A stretch of DNA of 64,000 nucleotides from Candidatus Gracilibacteria bacterium GN02-872 (lineage in GTDB: Bacteria > Patescibacteriota > Gracilibacteria > BD1-5 > UBA6164), in NCBI GenBank assembly GCA_003260325.1, contig MOLU01000002.1, positions 1-64,000 on the forward strand, written 5' to 3'. A program made the translations under genes and the position numbers. The notes under the pieces are model-generated. The model was not told where the DNA came from. It made no database searches and saw nothing but the letters and a program-made list of their open reading frames with translations. This document shows positions 52,044 to 63,939 of this stretch, piece after piece (position 1 is the first letter of the stretch; each line of letters begins with the position of its first letter).

Positions 52044-52715
52044 ATGTCAAACCGTTGATTTATAATTGTAGAACCTATACGTGGCTTTTGTGGGGTTGGT
52101 TGTTTTATGTGAATAATGAATTATTATTATAAAATGGCATTATGAACAAAAGATACTTATGATATGGCAACCCTTTTGAAATTTTGAGATTTTGATTGGA
52201 AAAATAATTATAACATAAATAGTTTTAATATTTGATATTTTCTTGCAAGAATGAATTTTAAAATTACATATTTTTGACAAGAAATTGGTGGAAATGAAGA
52301 ATTTGCAGAAAATCCTGAAAAATATTTTAAAGATAGAAATATTGTATATCTTCCTGATCTTTCCATGAAAGATATGCAAAATACATATAAAAAAATGAAG
52401 CAAGAAAAAAATATTTATTTTATTGAAAATCCAAAATTTGATTTATTTGAACTAATAAAACATAAACAACATAGAAGCACTTTATTCTTACTTGGATGAG
52501 ATTATTATATTATGAGATGAGAAGAGAGACCAAAAAATGTATGACATTCTTGACATTATGTTGTATGTAGTGGTATTAGGGAAGGTAAATTTATTATACA
52601 TGATCCAGGACCAGATATAAAACTTGAATATCTTGTAGAACCAGAAACTATGTATAAGGCAATAAAATATTATTGAGATAAAGAGATTACTTGTATGATG
52701 ATAGAATATGTATAA
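52044..52715 (+). CDS. C39-like papain-fold protein of the peptide cassette
   Basis: 223 residues without signal peptide or membrane helix. The likely Cys is in RGFCGVGCFMGIMNYYYKM (Cys16 or Cys20), and the His-Asp part is GHSGHYVVCSGIREGKFIIH followed by DPGPDIKLEY (His171, Asp187), which follows the C39/papain-like pattern of Cys, then H-Y/F-V-V and D-P. C39 peptidases cut leader peptides of exported bacteriocins, often fused to ABC transporters; here the domain is free and cytosolic. It lies 50 bases after the precursor peptide, so leader removal or modification is a reasonable guess. The stop region overlaps the next gene by 8 bases. Confidence 0.7.
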
Positions 52716-53034
52716 AATATCAATATTTTTTCGATACACTATTAGTAAATGTACTTTTACTTTTTATTTATCATATTGACAAAAAATTATAAGATATTCT
52801 TGATGATGTAAGGAATTAGTAGTAGCTTGAAGTTGAGACTTACTTTTGTGATATATTTCTTGATTTGTAGCTCAATCTTTTGATTTATTAAAATCTATAG
52901 AAATTTCTATTGATTTAAGGGAAAAATCATCTAAATATTATATAGGAAAAACAAATGATATAATAGCTTTACCTTCAGATATAGTTGAAAATACAAGATT
53001 TGTTATTAATAATTTAATTAAAAAATATGAATAA
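52708..53034 (+). CDS. Unknown 108-residue protein of the peptide cassette
   Basis: 108 residues, overlapping the papain-fold gene by 8 bases and the hydrolase gene by 8 bases, so the three are translationally coupled. It is compact alpha/beta with a Gly-rich centre (RYSGGCKELVVAGSGDLLLG) and a conserved-looking helix VAQSFDLLKSIEISID; the end is ENTRFVINNLIKKYE. No family recognised. Its position between a leader peptidase candidate and a hydrolase suggests a partner or peptide-binding role. Confidence 0.65.
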
Positions 53035-53803
53035 ATTTTATAGACAAGTTTTTAAATATAAATGAATTTTAATAACTTTTTGGTCAAAAGAAAAATCATT
53101 AAAAAATATAGAAAAAATTTTTATAATGTGTTATTGAAACCCATCTCATCCATTTGATCATAATCCTCAAAACCTTTATAATTTTTTTAAAAAAAATTTT
53201 TTACTTGTATTTTTTGATTATAAATGAACTTTCTGAAGTGATTGAATTTGTACTTTTGATAATGCTGTTGAAAGTGTCTTTGAAGTTATAGAATTTATAA
53301 AAAAATGAGAAGCTGTAAACATTAGAAATAATCAAGAAGTAATTTGGGAAAATAAAGAAAAAATTCTAGTTTGAGCAAGTTATTGATGAAGTGTTTGTCT
53401 ATGTGTTTGAGCAAAATCAGATGACATAGAGAAAATTATTTCACTTAATCCAGTTATAAGCTGGAAAGATTTTGATAAAAAAAATTTGGAAAATACTTAT
53501 AATTTTTTGCAAAATGTTTATAATAACTTTTGGAGATGTGATCAGAAAAGCTTAGAAAATTTTAAAAATTGAAAAATAAATTTAAACCCTGTAGATTTTT
53601 TAGAATATTTTGAAAATAAAGAAATTTTACTAATCCAAGATAAAAATGATGATCAGATTGATTCTTTATCTGTAGAAAATTTTTATAAAAATCTAAATTC
53701 AAAAAGGAAAAAAATTTATTTTGAAAATAAAAAAAGACATATTTTGCTCCACAATTTATCTGAAAAAGATATTTTTGAAAATATTTTAGCATTTATTAAT
53801 TAA
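53027..53803 (+). CDS. Alpha/beta hydrolase of the peptide cassette
   Basis: 258 residues. The nucleophile elbow G-x-S-x-G is GASYGGSV with Ser118. ILLIQDKNDDQID supplies the Asp strand, and RHILLH the catalytic His (His238). The oxyanion Gly-Asn region at the N-terminus reads MCYGNPSHPFDH. Serine-peptidase-like members of this fold can cleave or cyclise peptides, which would fit next to the precursor, but an esterase is equally possible. Glycines of the elbow are TGA. Confidence 0.7.
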
Positions 53804-53813
53804 TTTTATTTTT

Positions 53814-54671
53814 ATGAAAAATAATTATAAAAAACTGGAAATTTTTTTTGATATAAAGGATATTAATATTATAAATTATGAAAACTTTTTTGATTTTTTT
53901 AAAAAAATAGCTTGTTTATGAAATAATAAAGAAAAAGAAGAATTAAATTTGTTATTAAAAAATTTTTTAAAAGAAACCTATGATAAGGATTATAATTTTT
54001 CAGAAAAAAATTTAAATTGATTAGATTTATCTTGACTAGATTTAAGTTATAGTAATTTTAATCGTTCTTCATTATGATGAACAAAATTAAAAAATTGTAA
54101 TTTAGAAAAAAGCTCTTTTGTTTGTCCTTTAACTGAAAGAGCTGATTTTTCAGGTTCTAATATGAATTGAATTTATGCTCACTCTACATTTTTTTCAGTT
54201 GCTAATTTATCAAACTGTGAAATAAATTTTTCAATAGACATGACAGGGTCATTATTTCACTGATGTAATTTAGAAAATACTTCTTTTATTTGAACAAATC
54301 TATCTTGAACAAATTTTTATCAATGTAAATTTAATTCAGTAAATTTTGAAAACGCTAATTTATATGAATGTAGCTTTATTGAAAGTACTTGAGAAAAAAT
54401 ATTGTTTAATAATTCTAATCTAAATTATTCTTATTTCTCAAAAAATAAATTTAATTATTCTAATTTTATGAATTCTAATTTAGTATATTGAAATTTTGTT
54501 TCTAATATATTAAAAAATTCTAATTTTAATAATATAAAATGAACTTGAATAAGTTTTAAAAAAGATATTTTAGATTTTTCTGATTTTTCTTTTTCAGATA
54601 TTTGAAAATCTACTTTTTTAAATTTATCTTTAAATAATACAATTTTTGAATTATCAAATATTGAATATTAA
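53814..54671 (+). CDS. Pentapeptide-repeat protein of the peptide cassette
   Basis: 285 residues. After 75 residues of helical start, about 200 residues consist of A(D/N)LXX-type repeats (for example LNGLDLSGLDLSYSNFNRSS, ANLYECSFIESTG, NSNLNYSYFSKNKFNYSNFM), which fold as a right-handed square beta-helix that mimics DNA. Family members include the gyrase protectors Qnr and McbG, the latter being the immunity protein of microcin B17, itself a Gly-rich modified peptide. Position at the end of the cassette and the presence of gyrA 3 kb on support, but do not prove, an immunity role. Confidence 0.75.
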
Positions 54672-54792
54672 AAATAAAATCTTGTTGAATAAGTGAAATA
54701 ATTTATTCAAAAGAAAAATTTGAAAAAATATATACTTGGAAGATAAAAGATTTTATGAATTCAAATAATATTATTTATTAAAATATAAAAAT

Positions 54793-55290
54793 ATGCAAGA
54801 AATAGAAGTAAAAATACTTGAAATAGATAAAAATTGCTTAATTAAAAAATTAAAAAATATTTGAGCTAAAAAAGTTTTTGATTCAAAAATAGAAGCATTT
54901 TTTTATAAAAATAAAGATTGAAAAAAGATAAGATTAAGAAAAACAAAATATTGATTTAATATGAATTTTAAAGAAAAAATAGAAAATAAAAATTTTTTAG
55001 AAAATATTGAATTTGAGGTTAACTTTGATAATTTTGAGCAAATGGAAAAAATTTTAAATTGAATTTGATTTGAAAAATATTGATATTCTTTAAAAAATAG
55101 AGTTAGTTTTTCTTTAAATAATGAAATAATTTTTGATTTTGATAAATATGAAAATATTCCAGATTTAATAGAAATAGAAGCTAAAAATGAGGAATTAGTA
55201 AAAAAATGATTAGAAATTTTAGGTTATGATTTGAAAGATACAGTTATTTTAACAGAGAGAGGATTAAAAGAAAAATATTTTAAAAAATAA
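54793..55290 (+). CDS. CYTH domain protein (class IV adenylate cyclase/thiamine triphosphatase-like)
   Basis: 165 residues. The start EIEVKILEID is the E-x-E-x-K signature of CYTH proteins, followed by GKKIRLRKTKYGFNMNFKEK and, at the end, KDTVILTERGLKEKYFKK. The tunnel fold binds polyphosphate or nucleoside triphosphates with metal. The exact substrate is not predictable. It runs in the same direction as the peptide cassette but after a 121-base gap. Confidence 0.85.
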
Positions 55291-55300
55291 TTTAAAAACA

Positions 55301-55333
55301 AAAAACTCTGAAAAATTTTTTCAGAGTTTTTTA
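55301..55333. terminator. Bidirectional terminator
   Basis: AAAAACTCTGAAAAA/TTTTTCAGAGTTTTT stem between convergent CYTH and GlmU-like genes. Confidence 0.85.
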
Positions 55334-56512
55334 TTTCACTATTTCTCAAGGCATCGTAAAAGTTCAACTCTCAATTATTCTTCATGGCATTGTCATCGTT
55401 TTTATCGCAGTTTTTACATTGTCTCAAATAATCACTCAAAGTTTTCTTCTTTTTGTATCAATAAGTTCTCACTTTACCATTACTTTGATGTTTTCGTTAT
55501 CGTGTCTCAAATTTGCAGAAATAAATCATCATCAGATATTTACATGGTTTCAGATAATACTATCTCAAATATAGCTTAAATGGGCCACATTTGTATTGTC
55601 TCAAATTGCACTATTTTTTATTTCAACAGCATTTCAAATTTTACAGTTTTCTCAAATAACTGTTTCTCATCTCAAATATGCATTTGGTCAAATTACTGAG
55701 TTTTTTCCTATAAACACATTTCCTTCAATGCTAGTTCCAGATTTCAAAATTGCTCATTTTTCCAAAATAATATTTCATTTAATTGTTACTCATTTTTCGA
55801 TTTCTCATTCAATTTCAGATTCATCTAATTTTTTCAAAAAATGACTATTTGCATCAAGAATATCCCAACAATATCAAACATCTATAAATTCTTTTTCCAT
55901 TTCTATAATTTTGAATTTATGCTCAGCAATAAAGAAATTTATTGCATCAGTTATTTCGTATTCTCATCTTTTAGAAATTTTTATTCTATCAACAATTCTA
56001 AATATTTCACTGCTAACTTTGTAAACTCAAACATTTGCTAAATCTCAGATAAAAGTTTCAGGTTTTTCAATTACTTCTTTTGCAAATCATTTTTCATCTA
56101 CTTTGAAAATCCCATATTTTTCAGGTTCTTTTACTTTTTTTGCTAAAGCTCAGTATCAATCAAGCTCAAGTATTTTTTTCAAATCTTTTTTTGGAAATAT
56201 TGAATCCCCATTTAAAATAATTACATCTTTTTTTATGTCTTCCATTCACATAATTGCTCAAGCTGTTCCTGGTTTATCAGATTGTTCTCTATAGCTTACT
56301 TTTACTTTTTTGTATTCATCTCAAATTGCTTTTTTTACTTCATCAGCTTTATATTTTACGACGATTATTATTTCAGAAACATATTTATAAATATGCTCTA
56401 AGTTATGCTCTATAATTGTTTTTCAAAAAATTTTTATAATTGGTTTTGGAATTGTGTTAGTCAATGGTCTTAGACGTTTTCACTCTCCAGCAGCTAAAAT
56501 AATTGCTTTCAT
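55331..56512 (-). CDS. GlmU-like sugar-1-phosphate nucleotidyltransferase/acetyltransferase
   Basis: 393 residues. The N-terminal nucleotidyltransferase begins MKAIILAAGEGKRLRPLTNT (L-A-A-G-x-G-x-R-L-x-P-x-T), then PKPIIKIFGKTIIEHNLEHI and IVNGDSIFP-like IILNGDSIF. The C-terminal part is a left-handed beta helix of hexapeptide repeats (VTIKGNIILEKGAILKSGTS, GPNAYLRGETVIGENCKIGN). This two-domain order is that of archaeal-type GlmU, making UDP-GlcNAc; a related glucose-1-phosphate enzyme is possible. Almost every repeat glycine is a TGA. Confidence 0.85.
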
Positions 56513-56587
56513 AAAATAAAAATTATTTTTTAAAGTAAAAATTGTACTTTTATTTTACGCTTTTCCTTTTTTTTTGCAAATAAAAAT

Positions 56588-57559
56588 TTATTTATTATAA
56601 ACTTTTTCTGTTTCTTTTAAAAGCTCAGAAATATTTTTAAAAAATATATAATTATCTATTACATCTTTTTTTATATTTAATCACTCGATTTTTCCCATCA
56701 AATCAACTTTTATAACAAATTTATTTTTTTCAAATTTCATTTGACAATTAGAGTCAATTTTTTCACAAAATTTTAAAATATTTTTTTGATAAAAATCACT
56801 AAATTTATTTTCAAATTTGTAACTTTCATAATTTGTAAATTGTTCGTTTCTAAAGCTAAAAATTACTAAATAAGTTAAGATTATTCAAATAAAAATCAAA
56901 AAAGGTAAAAGCTTCCATATGCTTATAAATTGATTTTTAATTTCTATATAAATTATTATTAAATAGAGTAAAACAAGTAAACAAGAAAATATTTTTAGAG
57001 AAATATTTTTTATTTTTGAGTACGAATTTGGTAAAATTATGATTATTGGATAAGAAAAACTAAAATTATTTTTAAAAAAAGTCGTAATAGTCAAAATATT
57101 TTGCTTATCATTTTTCTTAAACTTCACTATTTCATTTCAACTACTTTTGTATTTATCGTGTTTTAATGTAAAAGAGTTTATAATTCAGTCAGTTTTCCAA
57201 GAAGGAATGTGATTAAAATAAAACTTATTTCATAGATTTTCTTCAATTTTATTGAGAATTTCATATTTGTTTCTGTAATTCATTTTTTTTATCGGTCCAT
57301 CATAAATTATTATCAAAATTGGTAAAAAAATAATCGGGAAAAAAGAAAAATTTATCTCAAAAAATCCTTTATAGTAAAGAAAATAAAGTACAGTTGCCAA
57401 AATTATAAGTCAGTAAAAACTAAAAATAAAAATATTACTTTTCAAAGACGCAAAAAAAATTAACTTTTTTATTGGTTTTTCTTTAAAAGTTCTTTTTATT
57501 TTTGTTATTTCAAAATCAGTATTTACTCAGTTTTTTCTTAAGTATTTTTCTATGTTCAT
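56588..57559 (-). CDS. Membrane protein, unknown function
   Basis: 323 residues. Two helices near the N-terminus (about residues 45-88), then a soluble part FYFNHIPSWKTDGIINSFTL and KHDKYKSSGNEIVKFKK, two more helices (about 200-245), and a soluble C-terminus of about 75 residues. No family recognised; the layout with a stretch resembling DUF3137 (a membrane pair, then a soluble block) is weak. It is 75 bases upstream of the GlmU-like gene, same strand. Confidence 0.65.
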
Positions 57560-57644
57560 AAGATTTTAAAAACTTTTATTTTATAAAATTTTATCACAAA
57601 TTTACAAAATAAACAATTTTTTAACATTAAATACATAAAAACTC

Positions 57645-57672
57645 TTGATTATTAAGCAAAAACGACTATAAT
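57645..57672 (+). promoter_or_regulatory. gyrA promoter
   Basis: TTGATT (57645-57650), 16-base spacer, TATAAT (57667-57672), 36 bases before the gyrA start. Confidence 0.55.
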
Positions 57673-57708
57673 GAGAAAGATACTTTAATCCTTAAGAAAA
57701 ATAAATTT

Positions 57709-60243
57709 ATGTCTGAAAATAATAACGAAGAATTGGAACTTGATGATGAAAAAGACTGACAATTGATTTTGGATTGAACTGAAAAAGTAACTTACTCTTG
57801 AGATGAGGAGAGAAACATAAAGGCAGAAATGGAGGATTGCTACATTGATTATGCGATGAGTGTAATCATTTCTAGAGCTTTGCCTGACATAAGAGACTGA
57901 ATGAAACCTGTTCATAGAAGGATTTTGTATTCTATGTATGAACAATGATTGAAATCAAACGCAAAATTTAGGAAATCAGCAAAAGTAGTCTGAGATGTAC
58001 TTGCAAACTATCATCCACACTGAGATAGTTCTGTTTATGAAGCTATGGTTCGTATGGCTCAGGATTTTTCGCTTAGATATCCTCTTGTTCAAGGTCAGTG
58101 AAATTTTGGTTCTATGGATTGAGACTGAGCTGCTGCTTATAGATATACAGAGGCTAGAATGGCAAAAATAGCAGAATATTTGCTTTCGGATATAGAAAAA
58201 GAAACAGTTGATTTTAGACCAAACTTTGATAACACAAGAATGGAACCATCTGTTTTTCCTACTAGAATTCCAAATCTTCTTTTAAACTGAGTGATGTGAA
58301 TCGCAGTTTGAATGGCAACAAATATTCCTCCACACAATTTAAATGAGCTTTTAGATGCAACAGATTTTTTACTTCACTCAGAAAATATTGAGGAAGTGAC
58401 TATTTCTGATTTAATGAATTATGTAAAGTGACCAGATTTTCCAACTTGATGAATTATTTATGATAATGATGCTATTTTAAATGCTTATTCTACAGGAAGA
58501 GGCTCTATAATAGTTAGATGAGTTGCTTCTATAGAAGAATGAAAAAAATGAAGAAATATTATTCATATTTCAGAAATACCTTATGGTCTAAACAAAGCTG
58601 TTTTTGTAGAAAAAATTGCAGATTTAGTTAGAGATAAAAAAATAGTTTGAATAGCTGAACTTAGAGATGAATCAAGCTGAGATTCTGTTAGAATTATTAT
58701 TGAATTGAAAAAAGATGCATTTCCTAAAAAAATATTAAATCAGCTTTATAAACTTACTCCTCTTCAAACAAGCTTCAGCTTAAATATGGTTTGACTTGAT
58801 GAAAGGGGACAACAACCTAGATTAAATAATTTAAAAGATTTACTTTTATCTTTTGTAAATCATAGAAAAGAAGTTGTTGAGAGAAGAACAATTTATGATT
58901 TAAAAGTTGCTGAAGCTAGAGCTCATATTTTAGAATGATTAAAAATTGCTCTTGATAATATTGATGAAGTTATAAGGGTTATCAGAAACAGTTATGATGA
59001 TGCAGAAGATCAATTGATGAAACACTTTGATTTGACTAGAATTCAAGCTGAAGCAATTGTTGAGATGAGGCTTAAGAGATTGCAATGACTTGAAAAAGAA
59101 AAACTTGAGGCTGAACTACAAGAAAAACTTATTTTAATTGATGATTTGAAGGATATTTTAGCAAAACCTGAGAGAATAGTTTCTATCGTTTCTGATGAGC
59201 TAAAAGAAGTAAGAGAAATATTTTGAGATGAAAGAAGAACAAAAGTAAATCCTTGAAAAATATGAGAATTTAATCCAAAAGATACTATTCCAAATGAAGA
59301 TATTTTTGTAGTCTATTCTAAAAATAGCTATATCAAGAGAATAAAATCAGATAGTTTCAGAACTCAAAAAAGATGATGAAGATGAGTAATAACTTGAGCA
59401 AAAGAAGATGATGAAATTAAATTGATTATTCCAACTAGGAACCATAATGATTTGCTTTATTTTACAACAAAATGAAGAGTTTTTACTTTACCAGCTTATG
59501 AAATTCCAGAGACAGCCAGAACAGCAAAATGACAACCAGTTATAAACTTAATTTGATTGCAGAAAGATGAAGAAGTTGCAGCTATTATGGATATAACTGA
59601 AGAAAAAGGGAAATATCTATTTTTTGTAACAAATTTATGAACTGTTAAGAAATTAGAAATCTCAGAAATGAAAAATATCAGGTCAAATTGATTAAAAGTT
59701 CTTTGAGTTAAAGATGATGATGAGCTAACTTGGGTGAAAACTACAACTTGAAATGATAGCATTTTTATCGCAACAAAAGACTGAAAAGCTATTAGATTTG
59801 ATGAAAATGATGTGAGACCAATGGGAAGAACAGCATTTTGAGTGAGGTGAATAAAGCTAAAAGAATGAGATAATGTTATTGAAGTTGCTGTTATGCAGGA
59901 AAATGATAAATATATTTTGACATTGACTGAAAAATGATACTGAAAACTTTCTGAAGTTGAAGAATATAAAAATCAAAACAGATGAGGTTCAGGAGCAAAA
60001 GCGATGGCAATAACAAATAAAACTTGAAAAATGGTTTGAGCAACTATTTTGAGTGAAGAAGATAGAGAAAATAGTGACGTAATCCTTATTTCAAAGCTTT
60101 GACAAACTATAAGAGTGAATCTAAAATGAATTAGAAATACTTCAAAGGTAACACAATGAGTTATTTTAACAAAACTTAAAGAAGATTGAGATCAAATAGT
60201 TTGAGCTTCAATTGTCAAAGAATCTGAAATAGAAGAAGAATAA
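57709..60243 (+). CDS. gyrA: DNA gyrase subunit A
   Basis: 844 residues. The breakage domain carries [20 protein letters not shown], the quinolone region [20 protein letters not shown] and the active Tyr in [14 protein letters not shown]. The C-terminal beta-pinwheel has TQKRGGRGVITGAKED, the GyrA-box that sets gyrase apart from topoisomerase IV. At E. coli GyrA positions 83, 84 and 87 the motif gives Ser, Ser and Glu. Gyrase introduces negative supercoils using ATP. gyrB is not in the window. The first 40 residues are an acidic extension. Confidence 0.96.
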
Positions 60244-60245
60244 AA

Positions 60246-60277
60246 AATTATTCCTAAAATCTAGGAATAATTTTTTT
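60246..60277. terminator. Bidirectional terminator
   Basis: AAATTATTCCTA/TAGGAATAATTT stem followed by seven T; the giant minus-strand gene stops inside it. Confidence 0.85.
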
Positions 60278-63200
60278 CGTTTTTGCTTCATTCTTTCAAA
60301 GCTCTTTCAAATGCTTCTTGTCTGAAACCAAAAGCATCTCATTTTTGCATAAATTTATTTATAAATACTGATTCTAATCTAGTCTCTCAATAACTATTTA
60401 TTTGTCTTTCTTTTCAAGTAATTTCTCTTCAGTTTATCTTTTCTATTTCATTTAAGAAAATATTTAACTTCAAATCAGGTTTCATTGGTTTTTCTCAAAT
60501 AGAAGATAAAATTGCATTAAAAAATATTTTTATTTCTCTTTCATCTAAGAAGTCTCAATCTTTTCTGTCAAATTGTAATCCAAAAGTATTTTCTACAGAT
60601 TTAAAAATATTTTCCCTCAAATTCCAAAGTTTTGAAAGTCAAATTTTTTCTAAACTATCGTACAAATTTACTATATTTTTTGCAATTTCTGGATTTGATT
60701 TCATCATATTTTTTTCTTGCTGCGAAAGCTTTATTTCGTTTCCAGCTTTGTCTTTCATCATTCATTTGTTTGTATCAACAACAATTCAAGAATTTGCCAT
60801 AAATAAACCATCTTTAAATACTCAGTTTTGAGCTATTTCACTTATTCATATTTCCTTTGCATTTATGACTTCTCATTTTGCATCTACTAAAGGAATATTT
60901 TTTTCCTTAGCAAATTCACGGAAACTTCATTTGTATCAACTATTTATATAGTTGATATATTCTTTTGTATTATTTCTTGCTACTGTTACTTCTTCTTTTC
61001 TATCACTTAACTTAATTCAAGTAAGCAAACTTTCAATTATTTCTTTTTTCTCTTTTTCAGATTTATCTTTATATTTTTCATTTACAAATTTTTCTACAGA
61101 TTTTCTTTTTTCTTTCTCTCCAAATTTTTTTCCTTTGTTTTCTGCTTCATATTCCTCTTCTGCTTTAGCTATCACTTCTTGAAGTTCATTTTGATCTTTA
61201 TTAGTAACTCACGATCTTTCTAAAACTTTTTTATTTTCTTCTATTTTTTGATTTAAATCACCTTCAACAAACTTAAAAATATCTTTCATTACTTGTGTTT
61301 GGATTTCTACTAATTTTAAATCATTTCCATCATTAAGCTTTTGTCTCAATATTTTTGATACTTCTCTTGTGATATCATCAGCACCACTATCATTCTTTTT
61401 AATAATTTCTACTATTTGTTCTACATCTTTTTCATCTAATCAATATTTTTTTAAACTTTCAGTAAGTTCAGCTTTATTGTTATCAAATTTTTCTTTTATC
61501 TTTTCTGAATTGTTTCACTTTAATCAATCTTTTATCAATTTTGCTTCAGTAAATCACGCTGTGTTTTGAATCAAACTTGTTATTTCATCAAAAACCTGTT
61601 TATCTTTTCAACTAAATGTACCAATTTGATCAATACTTTGTACTGCAAGTATTGCTAGATTTTCTATTTCATCAGGTTTTAATAATCAAGATTTTATAAT
61701 TTCTTGTCATCAAGCATATTTTTCTTTTAGTTTAGATAAAATAGTTATAGTTGTATGTATATTACTATTTAAATCAAACACATCAGATACTTTTATACTC
61801 TTATTTCTAAATTCATTTTCAAAATGATTATTATCTATTATAAAATTAATATATTCTTTTTCATTATTTTTAATATTATTTGTAGTGTTTTTTAATATAT
61901 CTATTATTTTTATACCACCTTTTTTTTCAATATTGTTTTTAGAAGCAACAATTATTTTTATAATTGTTATATTTTTAGGTCAATAAAGAAGCTTTTTTAC
62001 ATTGTTATCATTAAATTTATCTACTCAAATTATGTTAACTATTACATTGAAAAATGCTGTTGCTTTACTTGATAAGTCTTCTTTAGAACTATTTATATTT
62101 CTCAATATATATTCTACAACAAGGTTTTGATTTTCTATTATTTTATCATGATTTGAAGCAATACTATCTAAATTTTTTTCAAAATCTGCATTTATTCTAT
62201 CATCTTTACTATCTCATAAAACAGCCCTACTTATTTCTATAAATTCTGTATTTTGTCCTATTATTTCTTTAAATTTATTATTTTCTTTGATAAATCAAAA
62301 CTTTTTTTGTATAAGTTCAGTGTTTCAAGCTATTTCTATATTTATTTTCCTGAATAAATCTATTAAATCATTATCTCAAGCTCATTCTTTTACAAATCTG
62401 TTGAATAAGGATTTTAAGTCAACAACTTGTGTAAATTTATTATTTACAGAGATTTTTTTAAATGATTCAGGATTTATTTTTACTTGCTCTGTTTGGACTA
62501 ATTGAGTAAGTATTTCTGGATTTACTCTATTTATTTCTATAGGGTATTTTTTACTATAATTTATAACTTTGTTTAAATTTGCTCCATCTAAATTTTTTTC
62601 AAATAAAAGATATGCTTCAAATTCACTTGGTCATATATTTTCTGAATTTTTAAAATTGTCAATAACTTTTGACTTTGTGTTTTCTACTCATTTTATATTA
62701 CTTGTTAAATTTGTTTTTCTTTCATTTTCTATATTTTCCTGAATCTTATTATTTTGCTTATCAAGATCTTTTATATTTCTTATCTCTCATTTTTTCTTTC
62801 AAAAAGGCATAATTGATGATAATATATTCAATCATTTATTTATTGTATCTTTTACATCTTTTTCAACTTCTCAACCAATTATTTTTCAATTTTTATCAAA
62901 TTTAAGAATTTTTACACCATAACCTTCTTCATCTTTTACCTTAAGAACACGTAATTGTACTTCTGAATCTTGAATATTTTCTGCTTTGACAAGTTCATCA
63001 ATTTTATTTATCAACTTGTTTTGCATATCAAGTATTTCCTCTTTACTATCAACAGAACTTAAATTTCCGTCTCAAACAGTATTCCATCTTTTTTCTATAT
63101 CACTAAAATTTCTATTTGTATAGTTTAGCAAAGCTAGAGCTTTTTCTAAAGTTAAATTATTACTTTGTGCATCTAAATTATATAAATCTTTGATTTCATC

Positions 63201-63932
63201 AGATCAGTCTTGTTTGTAGTCTCTTTGTTTTGTATAATTTATCCTTGAGATCATATCATTTATCTCAAGCTTTACTCATAGTAAGTCATTTTCTCTTGCT
63301 TCTCAGTTTGTTTTAATTCAATCAATTATTTTAAATATTTTTTCTACTTTTCAACTTAAAAATGGTTCATTTTTTAATTCTTCTGAAAAATTTGAAATAT
63401 CTTTTAGTCAATATTCTTTAGATAATATTTTTTCTATTTCTCAAGTTGAATTTGCTATTTCTTTTACTACTTTTGAACTTTCTAAGTCTCAATTTTTTTC
63501 AAAATCTTTTCAGATTTCTTTTATTTCTTGTATTTTTTTAGAATCATTTTTGTTTTCAACTGTTTCATTATTTCTGACATTTTTTACATCATCTCTCATA
63601 GAATTGATTGTTTGATTTGCTTTTGAGGCTGTATTTCTAGCGACTTCTTGAATTGTAGCTTCAGATTTGATTTCAACTAAAGTCAGTAAAAAATCGATTT
63701 GTTTCTCCAAATCATCTAGTTTTTGTAAATGTTGCTCTATTTTTGATTCAGTTATTGAAAGATTTCAGTCTTGGTTTATATCTGCCAATTCAGATTTTTC
63801 TTTTTCATCAAAAACTAAATATTTTTTTGAATTTTCAATTTTATTTTGAACACTTTGTTGTAATTCTTTTAATTGTTCAGGAGTTATATTTCATAAATCC
63901 TCTTTTAGCTCTTTTTTTAACTCTACATTCAT
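60261..63932 (-). CDS. Giant coiled-coil protein with EF-hand-like loop
   Basis: 1223 residues, Lys/Glu/Asn/Ile-rich and predicted to be mostly helical and coiled coil. No signal peptide or membrane helix is evident. Near residues 51-62 the segment DINQDGNLSITE matches the EF-hand/dockerin calcium loop (D-x-N-x-D-G-x-L-x-x-x-E). A hydrophobic patch VKDTINKGLNILSSIMPFGK lies in the middle. The C-terminal third is also charged (KKFGEKEKRKSVEKFVNEKY). It ends FERALKEGSKNEKNYS. Function unknown; such proteins in Gracilibacteria and SR1 could be structural or host-contact effectors. Confidence 0.75.
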
Positions 63933-63939
63933 AATTTTT

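Noticed and set aside
54672..54792. A short TTG-started frame (LLNKGNNLFKRKIGKN...) between the pentapeptide and CYTH genes
   Set aside because: No ATG, no ribosome binding site and no recognisable homology; probably spacer sequence.
55596..56294. Plus-strand open frames of 60-80 codons opposite the GlmU-like gene
   Set aside because: They are shadows: the minus strand carries a full-length recognisable enzyme with all motifs, and the plus frames have no family features.
60952..63934. Plus-strand Ser/Phe-rich frames opposite the giant protein gene
   Set aside because: The composition is the complement of a Lys/Glu-rich coiled coil; the minus frame is continuous for 1223 codons.
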